A DNA stretch of 64,000 bases, from positions 1-64,000 of the forward strand of contig CAWGRQ010000038.1 in NCBI GenBank assembly GCA_963824985.1, in the 5' to 3' direction. Each line of letters begins with the position of its first letter. Positions within the stretch are counted from its first letter, which is position 1. Below, in pieces: positions 18,927-27,744 of this stretch. Position numbers and translations under genes: made by a program. This DNA is from JAFNAG01 sp963824985. GTDB taxonomy: Bacteria; Acidobacteriota; UBA6911. The notes below the pieces were generated by a model, which saw only the letters and a list, made by a program, of their open reading frames with translations, ran no database searches and was not told the DNA's origin.

Positions 18927-19688
18927 ATGCTGGTCGCGCTCACCCGCGAGGTCAGTGCCGGAATCAGCCGGTGCGAACTAGCCTATCAGGTCCGTGAACC
19001 GATCGATGTCGAACGGGCGCGCCGGCAGCATCGCCGCTACGAGGAGGGCCTGGCGGCCCTGGGTTGTTCGGTGCAGCGCCTCCCGGAAGCGCCCACACTC
19101 CCCGATGCGGTGTTCGTGGAGGACACGGCGATCGTTCTCGACGAGGTAGCGGTGCTGACCCGGCCCGGAGCCGAGTCGCGGAGGCCCGAGGTCGACGCCG
19201 TGGCGGACGCGCTTCGTGCCTATCGTCCCCTGGTGCGTATCGAGGCCCCGGGGACCCTGGATGGCGGCGACGCGCTGCGGCTCGACCGGCATGTTTATGT
19301 TGGTTTGTCGCACCGGAGCAATGAGGCCGCTGTCGCCCAGTTGCGCGACCTGCTCGGCGGCTTTGGCTACCAAGTTACGGGCGTGCGGGTCGGCCGATGC
19401 CTTCACCTCAAGTCGGCGGTAACAAGAGTGGGTGAGGACCGGTTGCTGGTGAATCCGGAGTGGGTGGACGCGGACGCCTTCGGACGCATGTCGCCGATCG
19501 AGGTGGATTCCGGCGAGCCGTCCGCGGCCAATGCCCTGCTGCTCGGCGGGGGGGTGATCTTCCCTTCCGCCTATCCCGGCACGATTCGGCGCCTGGAGCG
19601 CCAGGGAATTCGCGTTCATGCCGTTGATGTCTCCGAACTGGCGAAGGCGGAAGGCGGCGTCACATGCTGCAGTCTGATCATTTCATGA
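18927..19688 (+). CDS. Dimethylarginine dimethylaminohydrolase-like amidinohydrolase
   Basis: 253 residues, the usual DDAH length. ATG at 18927 has GGAAGGAG 8 bp upstream; a longer in-frame extension is discarded because it runs back through a repeat. Motifs: FVEDTAIV (E65, D66), LDGGDAL (111-117), H160 in CLHLKSAVT, and the nucleophile in GGVTCCS (C247, with C248 next to it). DDAH hydrolyses methylated arginines to citrulline and amine, or in bacteria related guanidino compounds. It is followed after 15 bp by the transglutaminase-like gene. Confidence 0.9.
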   Translation: MLVALTREVSAGISRCELAYQVREPIDVERARRQHRRYEEGLAALGCSVQRLPEAPTLPDAVFVEDTAIVLDEVAVLTRPGAESRRPEVDAVADALRAYRPLVRIEAPGTLDGGDALRLDRHVYVGLSHRSNEAAVAQLRDLLGGFGYQVTGVRVGRCLHLKSAVTRVGEDRLLVNPEWVDADAFGRMSPIEVDSGEPSAANALLLGGGVIFPSAYPGTIRRLERQGIRVHAVDVSELAKAEGGVTCCSLIIS

Positions 19689-19703
19689 AGCGAGGGTACC
19701 GAA

Positions 19704-20336
19704 TTGTCACGCAAGCCCGCTCCGGAATGGACCTCCGGCGAATTACGGATTCTGAAGCATCTCACCACCCCGTGGCGCATCCAGTCCTATTTGAACCGCC
19801 TCCCCTACAATGATCAGCCGTCGGCAATGTCGCCGCGGCGCGTGATGCGGGAGCGGACCGCCCACTGTTTTGAGGGGGCATTGTTCGCCGCGGCAGCGCT
19901 CCGGTTCCTGGGCCATGAGCCTTTGATCGTCGATATGGCCGCGCGCAACGATGATGACCACGTTATGGCGGTGTTCCGGGTGCACGGGCTGTGGGGCGCC
20001 ATTGCAAAATCGAATACCACGATGCTGCGATTTCGCGAGCCCGTGTATCGGACCATGCGCGAACTGGTGATGTCCTATTTCGAGATGTACTTCAACACCA
20101 GGGGGGTCAAATCGCTCTGGAGCTATTCGCGGCCGGTCAACCTGGCCCGGTACGACCGGCGCGGGTGGATGACGTCGGAGACCGATCTCGATCATATCGG
20201 GGATCACCTGTATGCCGTTTCTCACATTGACGTCGTGCCCCCCGGGCAGAGGCGGATGTTGAGTCCGGCCGACCGGGATGTAGTCAGGGCCTGCTTTCTG
20301 GAATCCAGGAAATCCGGCCTGTTCCGGCCGAAGTAG
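19704..20336 (+). CDS. Transglutaminase-like cysteine protein of unknown function
   Basis: 210 residues from a TTG start 15 bp after the DDAH stop (GAGGG upstream). A possible papain-like/transglutaminase triad is visible: C55 in RTAHCFEGALFAAAAL, H86 in NDDDHVMAVF, and an acidic residue later. Short helices before and after fit the transglutaminase-like superfamily of small conserved hypothetical proteins. No signal peptide. Co-translation with DDAH suggests a role in processing guanidino or peptide substrates, but this is speculation. The substrate cannot be stated. Confidence 0.75.
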   Translation: MSRKPAPEWTSGELRILKHLTTPWRIQSYLNRLPYNDQPSAMSPRRVMRERTAHCFEGALFAAAALRFLGHEPLIVDMAARNDDDHVMAVFRVHGLWGAIAKSNTTMLRFREPVYRTMRELVMSYFEMYFNTRGVKSLWSYSRPVNLARYDRRGWMTSETDLDHIGDHLYAVSHIDVVPPGQRRMLSPADRDVVRACFLESRKSGLFRPK

Positions 20337-20462
20337 GTCGTCCGGGAATTTCCCCTGGTCCTCCAGGAGAAAATGCAGGACATCACTTCCGGGAACTTTT
20401 TTTCGATTGGCAACGTTCCCATCAGTGAGCGCCAATGGGACTTTTGGCAACCGGAGGATACG

Positions 20463-20678
20463 ATGCAAGAATTGGCCTGGCTCGGTCGTTTGAACGGTGA
20501 ATGGCTGCTGGTAACGGGCGAGCGTGAAACGGACATGCGCAAATGGGCGGATCGCGAACTCGCTCTCCGCGATCTCATCGATGAAGGTTGGACGGTGACC
20601 ATGCCGCGCCTGAAGGCTCACGGATTTCCGCGTCACCCCAGGTTCCTCGGTTACTGCCTGAGGCGGACGATCCACTGA
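20463..20678 (+). CDS. Small hypothetical protein
   Basis: 71 residues from the ATG at 20463, which has GGAGG 7 bp upstream; an alternative start at 20373, also with AGGAG, would give 101 residues. The protein (AWLGRLNGEWLLVTGERET..., ending RFLGYCLRRTIH) has no recognised domain. It follows the transglutaminase-like gene on the same strand and may belong to that operon. Base composition matches its neighbours, so it is probably real. Confidence 0.55.
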   Translation: MQELAWLGRLNGEWLLVTGERETDMRKWADRELALRDLIDEGWTVTMPRLKAHGFPRHPRFLGYCLRRTIH

Positions 20679-20749
20679 AACAGGTTTTTGTATCTGCCCG
20701 GCCCTGTGGTCAGAGACCGCAATAAAACGCCACGGATTTCACGGGCATC

Positions 20750-21029
20750 TGTTTAGCCGGTGCTGAACAGCAGAACGCAAAGACGCAAAGAGATTCCTTT
20801 CGGTTCGCGGGCATGGGTGGCCTTCGGCCGCATCCTTGGGCGAGCCGCGGGAGAAAGCGCAATCCTCCTGAGTAGCCGCTGCCCGCGCTTTCTCCCGCGG
20901 CTCGCCCAAGGATGCGCCAGCGCGAAGCGCTGCGCCCACGCCTGTTGCTCAGTGTCGATCCTTGCGCCCCTGCGCCTTTGCGTCTTTGCGTTTTGCTTCT
21001 TCATCCATTTGATTTGGCTAAACAATTAC
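20750..21029. repeat. Long-hairpin dispersed element, copy 3
   Basis: 280 bp, same arms as copy 1 (GGGCGAGCCGCGGGAG paired with CTCCCGCGGCTCGCCC). An S-family fragment (AAAACGCCACGGATTTCACG) precedes it at 20724-20744. Confidence 0.9.
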
Positions 21030-21569
21030 TTTCACGGATTCCACCGATTTTTTGAAGACAGTACCAAGGCGGTGTTACCTGCAACCCTCCGGATGCAGGC
21101 AAAGACGATGACATCATTTGGCGATCCTTGTTATGCGCATGCCCCATACATTTGTGTGTGTTTTTGACAGTCCGCGCCGGAAAATGATGGCGCAAAAGCC
21201 CTGCCCGCGTTCATCCGCATCCCATAAGCCTTCTGTCATGAGAAAATTCCGTCGCCCCGTACTGCCATTCGTGCGTTTTCCGGAGAATTTCATGAATAAT
21301 CCGGGTTAAGGGGCCAAACGACTGCAAATTTTTCTGTCGCTCCGAACCTATCTGTGGTCTATTGGTACGAAGGCGTCCTTCACCCGTTTGATTGACAAAC
21401 GCCTTTCACACATGAGGGATAGCGGATTACAATACCGGGATCCGCTCATGACCAGAAGCTTTAGGAACGCGGAAACGCACGGACGAACACGAACCCGATC
21501 CGAGTTCGTCCGCGTGCTTCCGCGACCTGAGATGTTCCGCGATCCTTGCTTCAGGAATTGAGAAGGCTG
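21030..21569. other. Gene-free stretch with an H-family palindrome
   Basis: No gene is seen. An H-family repeat lies at 21463-21545 (GCACGGACGAACACGAACCC facing GAGTTCGTCCGCGTGC), directly upstream of the SIS-domain gene. Confidence 0.6.
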
Positions 21570-23621
21570 ATGTCACCGCTCCTGGATCTGCTCCAACTCC
21601 GGCCGTCATCGCTTTCCGATGACTTCGTCCGCAACCGACGGCAATTCCACCTATACAGTCTTTTAACCGAGCAACGTCATCCGAAGACCTGGAACCTGAG
21701 TTTCGTCATGCAGTCGGACCCGGTGTCCGGACTGCGCATGCTGCTGTCCGTAGACGAAGATGTTGCTGAGCGGATCCGGCAGCTGCAACGGGATCCCGCG
21801 CTTCTGGATCAGGCGGCGGCAGCCATGGAGAAGGCGGTGCTGGACGGCCGCAAGATCTATATCTACGGCTGCGGCGCGACCGGCCGGCTTGCCAAGCAGA
21901 TGGAAAGCACCTTCTGGCGGCCGTTCTGGAACAAGGCGAGGCGGAATCCGGCATGGGGGAAACTTCGTTCCCTGGTTGGGGACGACATCGAAGGCAGGCT
22001 GACCGGAGAGATGACGGGGGCCGACCGCGCCCTGGTCAGCTCCCTGGAAGGGTTTGAGGACCTGCAGGTGATCGGTCAGCTCCAGCTTCAGGACCACGGC
22101 ATCCGGCGCGGCGATGCCGTCATCTGTGTGACCGAGGGTGGGGAGACGTCGTCGGTGATCGGCACCATCCTTGCCGCGCTGGATCAATATGGGGCACTCG
22201 ACGGCGAGACGATCCGGGATGCGCGCAGCCATCTCTATTTTATCTGCAACAATCCCGCGTCTCTCCTCCAGCCGTTCGATCGCAGCGCCTCCGTGCTGGG
22301 CAATCCGGCGATCACACACATTGATCTGACCACCGGGCCGCAGGCCATCACGGGGTCCACGCGCATGCAGGCCACCACGATCGAGACTTTCGTGGTGGGA
22401 GTGATCCTTGAAGAGGCGCTGGCACGAATCCTGGCCCGACGCCTGGACATGAATGAAATGCTCGGCCTGGGCTTCGGGCGACCAATCAGCCTGACCGAGC
22501 GGCTGGGGGAATTCGAGGAGACCCGGCGGGCGGTTCTGGATTCGCTCCCCGCGATCGCCGGCTTTACCGATCTCGAGACCAGGACTTACAGAAGAAACCG
22601 GTACGCCACTTACCTGGCCGACCGCGCATTGATCACCGTGTTTATCGACAGCACCGAGCGCAGCCCGACATTCCGGCTCTATCCGCTGGACAGCGTCGCA
22701 GACCGCGAGCGCCACTGTTGGGTCCAGGTGTGGACAGAGGCCGAGGATCTGACCGCTGCCTGGCGCAAGTTTCTCGGCCGCCCGTTCCGCGGGCTGAATG
22801 AGGAGCGCTACCGGCCTGCGTTCGAAACCCGGGTTCCCGATCCATACCTGCGCGAGGCCGCCCTGCGCAGCCTGCTGAGCGCCGGAGACGACCAGGAATT
22901 TCGATACGATTTTTCATGCTCTGCCGCCAATCTGGCCGCCCGGGGCCCCGAGCCCGGAGATCTCGGGGTGCTCGTATTGATGGATGAGGAAGGGCAGCTT
23001 CTGGAGGACCCCGGGTCCGCATGCCGCAGATTCCTGGACCTGTGCCACCAGCGCGGAGCCGCCGTCGCCCTTCTGACGGTCTCGTCCAGGAGCGATGCGA
23101 GCCGGATCGGCCGTCTGATCGACGGTCTGGCAGGCCCGGAAGATGTCCGGCTGTCCCTGTGTCTGGATGGTTCCGGGGACCCGCTTGGCGTACGAAGCCA
23201 GGTGGCATTGAAGATGCTGCTCAACGCCCACTCAACCGCAGTCATGGCTTCGCTGGGGCGCGTCATCGGAAACACCATGACCAGCGTCAGCCCGAGCAAC
23301 CTCAAGCTGATCGGCCGGGCAACCCACCTCATCCTTTCCCATGTCAACGACATCCTCGGCCAGCCCGAATGGAGCAATCGACACCCGGAGCCTGACTCCA
23401 TCACATTCGCGGAGGCCAATGCGGTATTGTTCGATGCCATCGAATTTGTTCGCTCTCGGGACATTGGGCAAACCGCGGAGGTGGCCCTCAGCATTATCCG
23501 GATTGTGGTCGCCCTGGACCGGCAGACGCTGGTGAGTTGGGAGGAATCCATGCGGATCCTGGAAGCGGAAGGGCTGGCAGAATTCCTGATGCGGCACAAC
23601 CGCTCCCTCAGCCCTGACTGA
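21570..23621 (+). CDS. Double-SIS sugar-phosphate-binding protein, MurQ/GKRP-like
   Basis: 683 residues from the ATG at 21570, preceded by AGAAGG; an upstream TTG at 21546 is also in frame. The first SIS domain has GCGATGRLAKQMES at residues 100-113, close to the GxGTSGRL motif of MurQ and glucokinase regulatory protein, then CVTEGGETSSVIGTILAAL and HIDLTTGPQAITGSTRMQATT. A second half (~400-683) is more divergent and ends in long helices. MurQ removes lactate from MurNAc-6-phosphate; GKRP-like proteins only bind sugar phosphates. At twice the size of MurQ this could be a regulator rather than an etherase. NamZ and NagA elsewhere in the window make a cell-wall-sugar role plausible. Confidence 0.75.
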   Translation: MSPLLDLLQLRPSSLSDDFVRNRRQFHLYSLLTEQRHPKTWNLSFVMQSDPVSGLRMLLSVDEDVAERIRQLQRDPALLDQAAAAMEKAVLDGRKIYIYGCGATGRLAKQMESTFWRPFWNKARRNPAWGKLRSLVGDDIEGRLTGEMTGADRALVSSLEGFEDLQVIGQLQLQDHGIRRGDAVICVTEGGETSSVIGTILAALDQYGALDGETIRDARSHLYFICNNPASLLQPFDRSASVLGNPAITHIDLTTGPQAITGSTRMQATTIETFVVGVILEEALARILARRLDMNEMLGLGFGRPISLTERLGEFEETRRAVLDSLPAIAGFTDLETRTYRRNRYATYLADRALITVFIDSTERSPTFRLYPLDSVADRERHCWVQVWTEAEDLTAAWRKFLGRPFRGLNEERYRPAFETRVPDPYLREAALRSLLSAGDDQEFRYDFSCSAANLAARGPEPGDLGVLVLMDEEGQLLEDPGSACRRFLDLCHQRGAAVALLTVSSRSDASRIGRLIDGLAGPEDVRLSLCLDGSGDPLGVRSQVALKMLLNAHSTAVMASLGRVIGNTMTSVSPSNLKLIGRATHLILSHVNDILGQPEWSNRHPEPDSITFAEANAVLFDAIEFVRSRDIGQTAEVALSIIRIVVALDRQTLVSWEESMRILEAEGLAEFLMRHNRSLSPD

Positions 23622-23656
23622 ACGGTCCGGATTCGCTCATTTGGGAAAGCCCTTGA

Positions 23657-23735
23657 GGCACGGATGAACCCGGGCACGGCTTTTGCGCGCGGATCCGATC
23701 CGTGTTCAGCCGTGTCCTGAAATGTTCTGCGCTTC
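23657..23735. repeat. H-family palindromic repeat
   Basis: GCACGGATGAACCCGGGCACG, with GATCCGTGTTCAGCCGTGTCC on the other side of a GCGCGCGGATCC centre. Similar to copies at 18.7 and 38.5 kb. Confidence 0.65.
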
Positions 23736-23814
23736 TCTTCTGGAACGGGATCGGTTGCCCACCCGCCGTTTCTCTGTTACTCTGATGGCCAGGGCTCAGC
23801 ACCCCCAACACGAC

Positions 23815-25119
23815 ATGAAAAGACCCCTTTCTAGATTTATGGATTTCCACCCTGGACGGAATCGGTCCGGAGTTATTTGGGCGGCAGCCGTAGTTCTTTG
23901 CGTGGTTGCCCCGGGGTGCTGGTTTCACCGGGGCGCGCCCTACCCGACCCAGGCTCTGGCATCCCCGATTCAAGTGGTCCTGACGCCACCCAGCATCCGG
24001 AGCGATACTGCCGAGTTCCGCGCGCTATCCCTGCAGGCAACCATCCTCATGGCGGAAATTGTCGGGGAGGCGCCGGACCTGGAAGCGGTTCCGTTCTGGC
24101 ACACGGTTCCATTGGCGTTGGAGCGACTGGGTGCTTCGCGCAGGATCACACCTGATCTGGCTGCTTCCATCGCCAATCTCTCCGGCGCCCGTTGGGCGAC
24201 CGCGTGCGAACTGGCACCGACGGGTGAGGGCATCTCGATTCTCATCGATTTCATGCCCGCGAATCCGACCCACATCGCCTTCCGGTATGCCGGAGTCGCG
24301 AAGGCGACCGATCTGGAGCCCGCTCTGACGACCGCGTTCGAGCAGTTTCTCCGTTACCTTGGGGTCCGGCCATTTCCAGCGAAGAGAGTGCAAACGCGCC
24401 TCACGCCCGGAACGCTGATAACAACAGCCGCTGCCTTCGACCGTGAATATGGCTGGTTTATTCCGGCCGCGCCGGGGCAGTCCGGACCGGCGGCCCTGGA
24501 TTTGGAGCGGACCGACGAAGAACTCGCCCGCATTCTCTTCGATCCCACGTTGTATGCCGCTCGTCCGGTCCCGGGAACCCCGCCGGCCACTTTGGCAACA
24601 GCGCCAAAAGCTCCTGCCGGCGCCCAGGCGCAAATACCGGCAAGCGCCGGCACAGAGGGAATGCCGGCTGGGAAGCCCCTCAAGGCGCTCGCCGAGCCTC
24701 CGGTCGCGCAGACTATGGTTCTGCCGCTCATCACGGCCTCGCGGCAGAAACCGTTCGTGTTTCCCGACCTGCGCAATCCTGGAAAATCAGCCGCAACGCC
24801 GCCAGTTTCGCACCCGGTCCCCGGACTGGCGGCCGGTCCGCCCGTCGCCGCACCACCGGACACGCCTCCGGCGGGTAAGTTCGAGGTTCAGGTCTTCGCG
24901 ACCCGGAATCGGCAAGCCGCGGAGGACGAGGCCCGAAGGATTCAAGCGGCCGGATTCGTGGCCGTCATCGTGCCCGTGGATCTGGAGGAAAAGGGCTTCT
25001 GGTACAGGGTCAGGCTGGCGGGCTTCGCCACGCGCGCCTCGGCCCTGACTGCGGGCAGGAAAGTCGTCGCAGTCGGACTGGCGGAAGAATTCTGGGTTAT
25101 CCGATCTGAGGGGCTGTGA
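23815..25119 (+). CDS. SPOR-domain lipoprotein
   Basis: 434 residues from the ATG at 23815 (an in-frame ATG at 23785 is possible). A hydrophobic segment ends in VVAPGC, a candidate lipobox with the Cys near residue 32. The central part (about 45-190) has alternating strands, followed by a Pro/Ala-rich linker. The C-terminal ~75 residues, FEVQVFATRNRQAAEDEARRIQAAG then GFWYRVRLAGFATRASALTAGRKV, form a SPOR domain, which binds denuded glycan strands at the septum. So the protein is likely tethered to a membrane and targeted to peptidoglycan. Upstream neighbour is the SIS protein, with a repeat between them. Confidence 0.8.
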   Translation: MKRPLSRFMDFHPGRNRSGVIWAAAVVLCVVAPGCWFHRGAPYPTQALASPIQVVLTPPSIRSDTAEFRALSLQATILMAEIVGEAPDLEAVPFWHTVPLALERLGASRRITPDLAASIANLSGARWATACELAPTGEGISILIDFMPANPTHIAFRYAGVAKATDLEPALTTAFEQFLRYLGVRPFPAKRVQTRLTPGTLITTAAAFDREYGWFIPAAPGQSGPAALDLERTDEELARILFDPTLYAARPVPGTPPATLATAPKAPAGAQAQIPASAGTEGMPAGKPLKALAEPPVAQTMVLPLITASRQKPFVFPDLRNPGKSAATPPVSHPVPGLAAGPPVAAPPDTPPAGKFEVQVFATRNRQAAEDEARRIQAAGFVAVIVPVDLEEKGFWYRVRLAGFATRASALTAGRKVVAVGLAEEFWVIRSEGL

Positions 25120-25150
25120 TGCGGCTCTGGCCGGGCCGGGCGCATTGCCA

Positions 25151-25306
25151 GGCGGATACGAGTATCTGTTCAGCCCTTTGGCCGGAGACAGCGAAAAGCA
25201 GCCACGGATTCCACAGATGGAGCGCCTCGTTACGCGCATGCCCGATGCATATGAATCCCTGGAATCCGTGGCTGCTTTTGAAGGGGCTGACAGATACGGA
25301 TACGGC
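25151..25306. repeat. S-family long hairpin
   Basis: Inverted arms AAAAGCAGCCACGGATTCCA (25194-25213) and TGGAATCCGTGGCTGCTTTT (25260-25279) match perfectly; outer arms GTATCTGTTCAGCCC and GGGGCTGACAGATAC extend the pairing. Confidence 0.85.
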
Positions 25307-25354
25307 GCATAACCGGACACACTGAAATTCAAGTAACTACTCCGGAGGCTGACT

Positions 25355-26359
25355 ATGTTCAGATCATTGGGCATCCAGACTGTGATCACGTTGTTTTTTT
25401 TCCTGATTCCCTGCCTGCTCCTTGGCGAAACGCACAAATTCACGCCGCAGAAAGGATATTCCACGTTCGCCAAACGGCCGCCCGTGTTCCGGGTCAAGCC
25501 GGGCGACACACTGGTCACAAACACTCTCTGGGGAGAGTGGTTTGAGAAGGCCGGCGGCGCCTGGCCTGGCGAGGTGGGGCCGATTGAGATTGAAGGTGCG
25601 GCGCCGGGCGACACACTGGTGGTCAGGATCCTGAAGCTGACTCCGAACCACAACACCGCTGTTTCCACCCATGGCCCCGTGTTGAGCGCGCTGACGGCGG
25701 ATAAATCAACCGCCATGCTCAATGATCGGGCTCCCGCGCAGCGCTTCGTCTGGCAGCTTGATTTGAAGCGGATGACCGGTACACTGGCGCTGCCCAACAG
25801 CCGGATGAAATCGATCACTGTGCCTCTGGCCCCGATGCTCGGCAGGGTGGCAACCGCTCCCCCGGGGGAAGAAAGCTGGGGCGGGCTGTGGCCCGGAGAG
25901 TTCGGGGGCAACATGGACGTTCCGGATATCAAGGAAGGGGCGACGGTTTACCTGCCCGTTTTTCACGAAGGGGCCCTCTTTTATTTCGGCGACGGCCACG
26001 CCCTGCAGGGAGACGGAGAGGTCTGCGGTTCGGGGCTGGAAACCGCCATGGACGTCACGTTCCAGTTCGATCTGGTGAAAAACAGGAAGATCCAGTGGCC
26101 GCGCATCGAAAACAGCGAGTACATCATGACGACCGGCTGTGTCCGGCCGCTCATTGATGCTTTCCGCATCGCCCATGTGGAGCTGGTTCTGTGGTTGACC
26201 GCGGAATACGGGTTCGACAAGTGGGAGGCTTTTCAGCTGGTGTCGCAGCTCGGCAATGCGCGTATCGGCAATGTGGTTGACCCAAACTATTGCGTGGTGG
26301 CCAGATTTCCGAAACGATACCTGCCCCGGCCGGAGCCGCTTGAATCAGCGGGGAAATAA
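25355..26359 (+). CDS. Exported acetamidase/formamidase family protein
   Basis: 334 residues with GGAGG 9 bp before the ATG. Residues 1-24 are a signal peptide (VITLFFFLIPCLLLGE). The body matches FmdA/AmdA: VKPGDTLVTNTLWGEWF, VRILKLTPNH, FGGNMDVPDIKEGATVYLPVFHEGALFYFGDGHALQGDGEVCGSG and a C-terminal QLGNARIGNVVDPNYCVVA. Cytoplasmic members hydrolyse formamide or acetamide to ammonia and acid; exported members of this family are common in Acidobacteria but their substrate is not established. A small membrane-protein gene follows 13 bp downstream. Confidence 0.88.
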   Translation: MFRSLGIQTVITLFFFLIPCLLLGETHKFTPQKGYSTFAKRPPVFRVKPGDTLVTNTLWGEWFEKAGGAWPGEVGPIEIEGAAPGDTLVVRILKLTPNHNTAVSTHGPVLSALTADKSTAMLNDRAPAQRFVWQLDLKRMTGTLALPNSRMKSITVPLAPMLGRVATAPPGEESWGGLWPGEFGGNMDVPDIKEGATVYLPVFHEGALFYFGDGHALQGDGEVCGSGLETAMDVTFQFDLVKNRKIQWPRIENSEYIMTTGCVRPLIDAFRIAHVELVLWLTAEYGFDKWEAFQLVSQLGNARIGNVVDPNYCVVARFPKRYLPRPEPLESAGK

Positions 26360-26372
26360 CAGGGAGGATTTC

Positions 26373-26615
26373 ATGTTCAACACACTACCCGTCGCGGAGC
26401 TTGGAGTCATAATCGCGGTAGCGGCGGTGATATCCATCATGCTCATGCTTCCGTGGTTTTTTATTTATAAAAAGGCCGGATTCCACCCTGCGATGGGGTG
26501 CCTGATGTTCGTGCCGCTGGTCAACCTGGTCATGATGTTCATCCTCGCGTTCAGCGAGTGGCCCATTGAGCGCGAGCTGCGCGGTTTGCGCATCGCACGC
26601 GTACACAACGAGTGA
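26373..26615 (+). CDS. Small two-helix membrane protein
   Basis: 80 residues from the ATG at 26373 with GGGAGGA upstream, 13 bp after the acetamidase stop. Two hydrophobic segments (AELGVIIAVAAVISIMLMLPWFFIY and HPAMGCLMFVPLVNLVMMFILAF) flank a short basic loop, ending in a charged tail ERELRGLRIARVHNE. No family is certain. Close coupling to the amidase suggests an accessory role. Confidence 0.7.
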   Translation: MFNTLPVAELGVIIAVAAVISIMLMLPWFFIYKKAGFHPAMGCLMFVPLVNLVMMFILAFSEWPIERELRGLRIARVHNE

Positions 26616-26639
26616 ATTACGGCGCACGGCGCCGGAATC

Positions 26640-26725
26640 CTCTCGTGACCGAGGATTTTCCGGGGACGGAAGAACACAGGGAGGGCTGATCCGCGTTCTT
26701 CCGCGTCCCCGGATGTCCGGTAGAA
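26640..26725. repeat. H-family palindromic repeat
   Basis: GGGGACGGAAGAACACAGG paired with GCGTTCTTCCGCGTCCCC around a GATCCGC centre; sits between convergent genes and could act as a transcription stop. Confidence 0.65.
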
Positions 26726-26747
26726 CGCTCCTGGCAAATCTAACAGG

Positions 26748-27077
26748 CTAGAACGGAACCTTGGTTCCTTTCTGTTTTTCGGCCTTTTTCGGCCGGCCGC
26801 GCTTGCCAGCGGGCTTGGCCTTGGCCGGGCCGGATTTCTTGGTACCTTTGGCAGCTTTCTGCCTTCTCAGTTCCCAGAATTTTTTCATCCTCTCGCTCTG
26901 CGCTTTGCGCAGCGCCGCGGACATCCTTCTCCGGCGCCGGGGCGCAGGGGCGTCAGCAGCAGCGGCAGGACGGGACCTGCCCTTCAGTTCGGCCTGAATG
27001 GATTCGATTTCAGATTGTAATAGAGCTTTGCGTTGTTCGAGCGTTTCCAGAGCCAGTTCCAGTATTCGCTTTTCCAT
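26748..27077 (-). CDS. Small basic coiled-coil protein with AT-hook-like tail
   Basis: 109 residues. The N-terminal 30 form a heptad-like helix (ILELALETLEQRKALLQSEIESIQAEL). An Ala/Pro linker follows, then SAALRKAQSERMKKFWELRRQ and a lysine-rich tail with GKRGRPKK, an AT-hook-like GRP core. The overall character resembles small histone-H1-like or nucleoid-associated proteins, so DNA binding is likely but unproved. It starts divergently from the TonB receptor region, with hairpin copy 4 between them. Confidence 0.7.
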   Translation of the reverse strand: MEKRILELALETLEQRKALLQSEIESIQAELKGRSRPAAAADAPAPRRRRRMSAALRKAQSERMKKFWELRRQKAAKGTKKSGPAKAKPAGKRGRPKKAEKQKGTKVPF

Positions 27078-27262
27078 GATCCCTTTCTGCGGAGGTGGGG
27101 GAACGCCGCTGAATCAGCGACGGGCTCCGCCCCCATAGAGTAGTCATGAAGGGGCATTTATGCAAGAAATCCCTCAAATGCCATGGCGGATCCTGATAAT
27201 GCATGAGAATGACATAAGCAGCGCGCAGCGCCGTGGCGCCCCCCATGACGCATGCATATAGC

Positions 27263-27550
27263 GTAATTGTTTAGCCAAATATAAACAAAACACAAAGACG
27301 CAAAGGCGCAAGGACGCAAAGATCGACTGAGCAACAGGCGTGGGCGCAGCGCTTCGCGCTGGCGCATCCTTGGGCGAGCCGCGGGAGAAAGCGCGGACAG
27401 CGGCTACTCAGGAGGATTGCGCTTTCTCCCGCGGCTCGCCCAAGGATGCGGCCGAAGGCCGCCCACGCCCACGAACCGAAAGGAATCTCTTTGTGTCCTT
27501 GCGTCTTTGCGTTTTGCTTCTTCATCCATTTGATTTGGCTAAACAATTAC
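27263..27550. repeat. Long-hairpin dispersed element, copy 4
   Basis: 288 bp. This copy is palindromic to its very ends: GTAATTGTTTAGCCAAAT at the left and ATTTGGCTAAACAATTAC at the right, so it best defines the boundaries of the element. A GCCGTGGCGC...GACGCATG motif lies just to its left. Confidence 0.92.
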
Positions 27551-27744
27551 CTTCATCTATATCAGGGGACAACTACGAAGGCTGGTAGTAGTTCGCAATC
27601 GACCGTAGCATGGAATACCCCTTGAATTTCGGGGCCAGGCATGCGCGGTTCGCGGCGGTGGAGGTCCACGCCGATGATCCGCGCGATCGGGGCAACGCCC
27701 TTGATTTCGAAGTCCCCAGGGGCTGAAGTGTGGGAGGAAGATCA

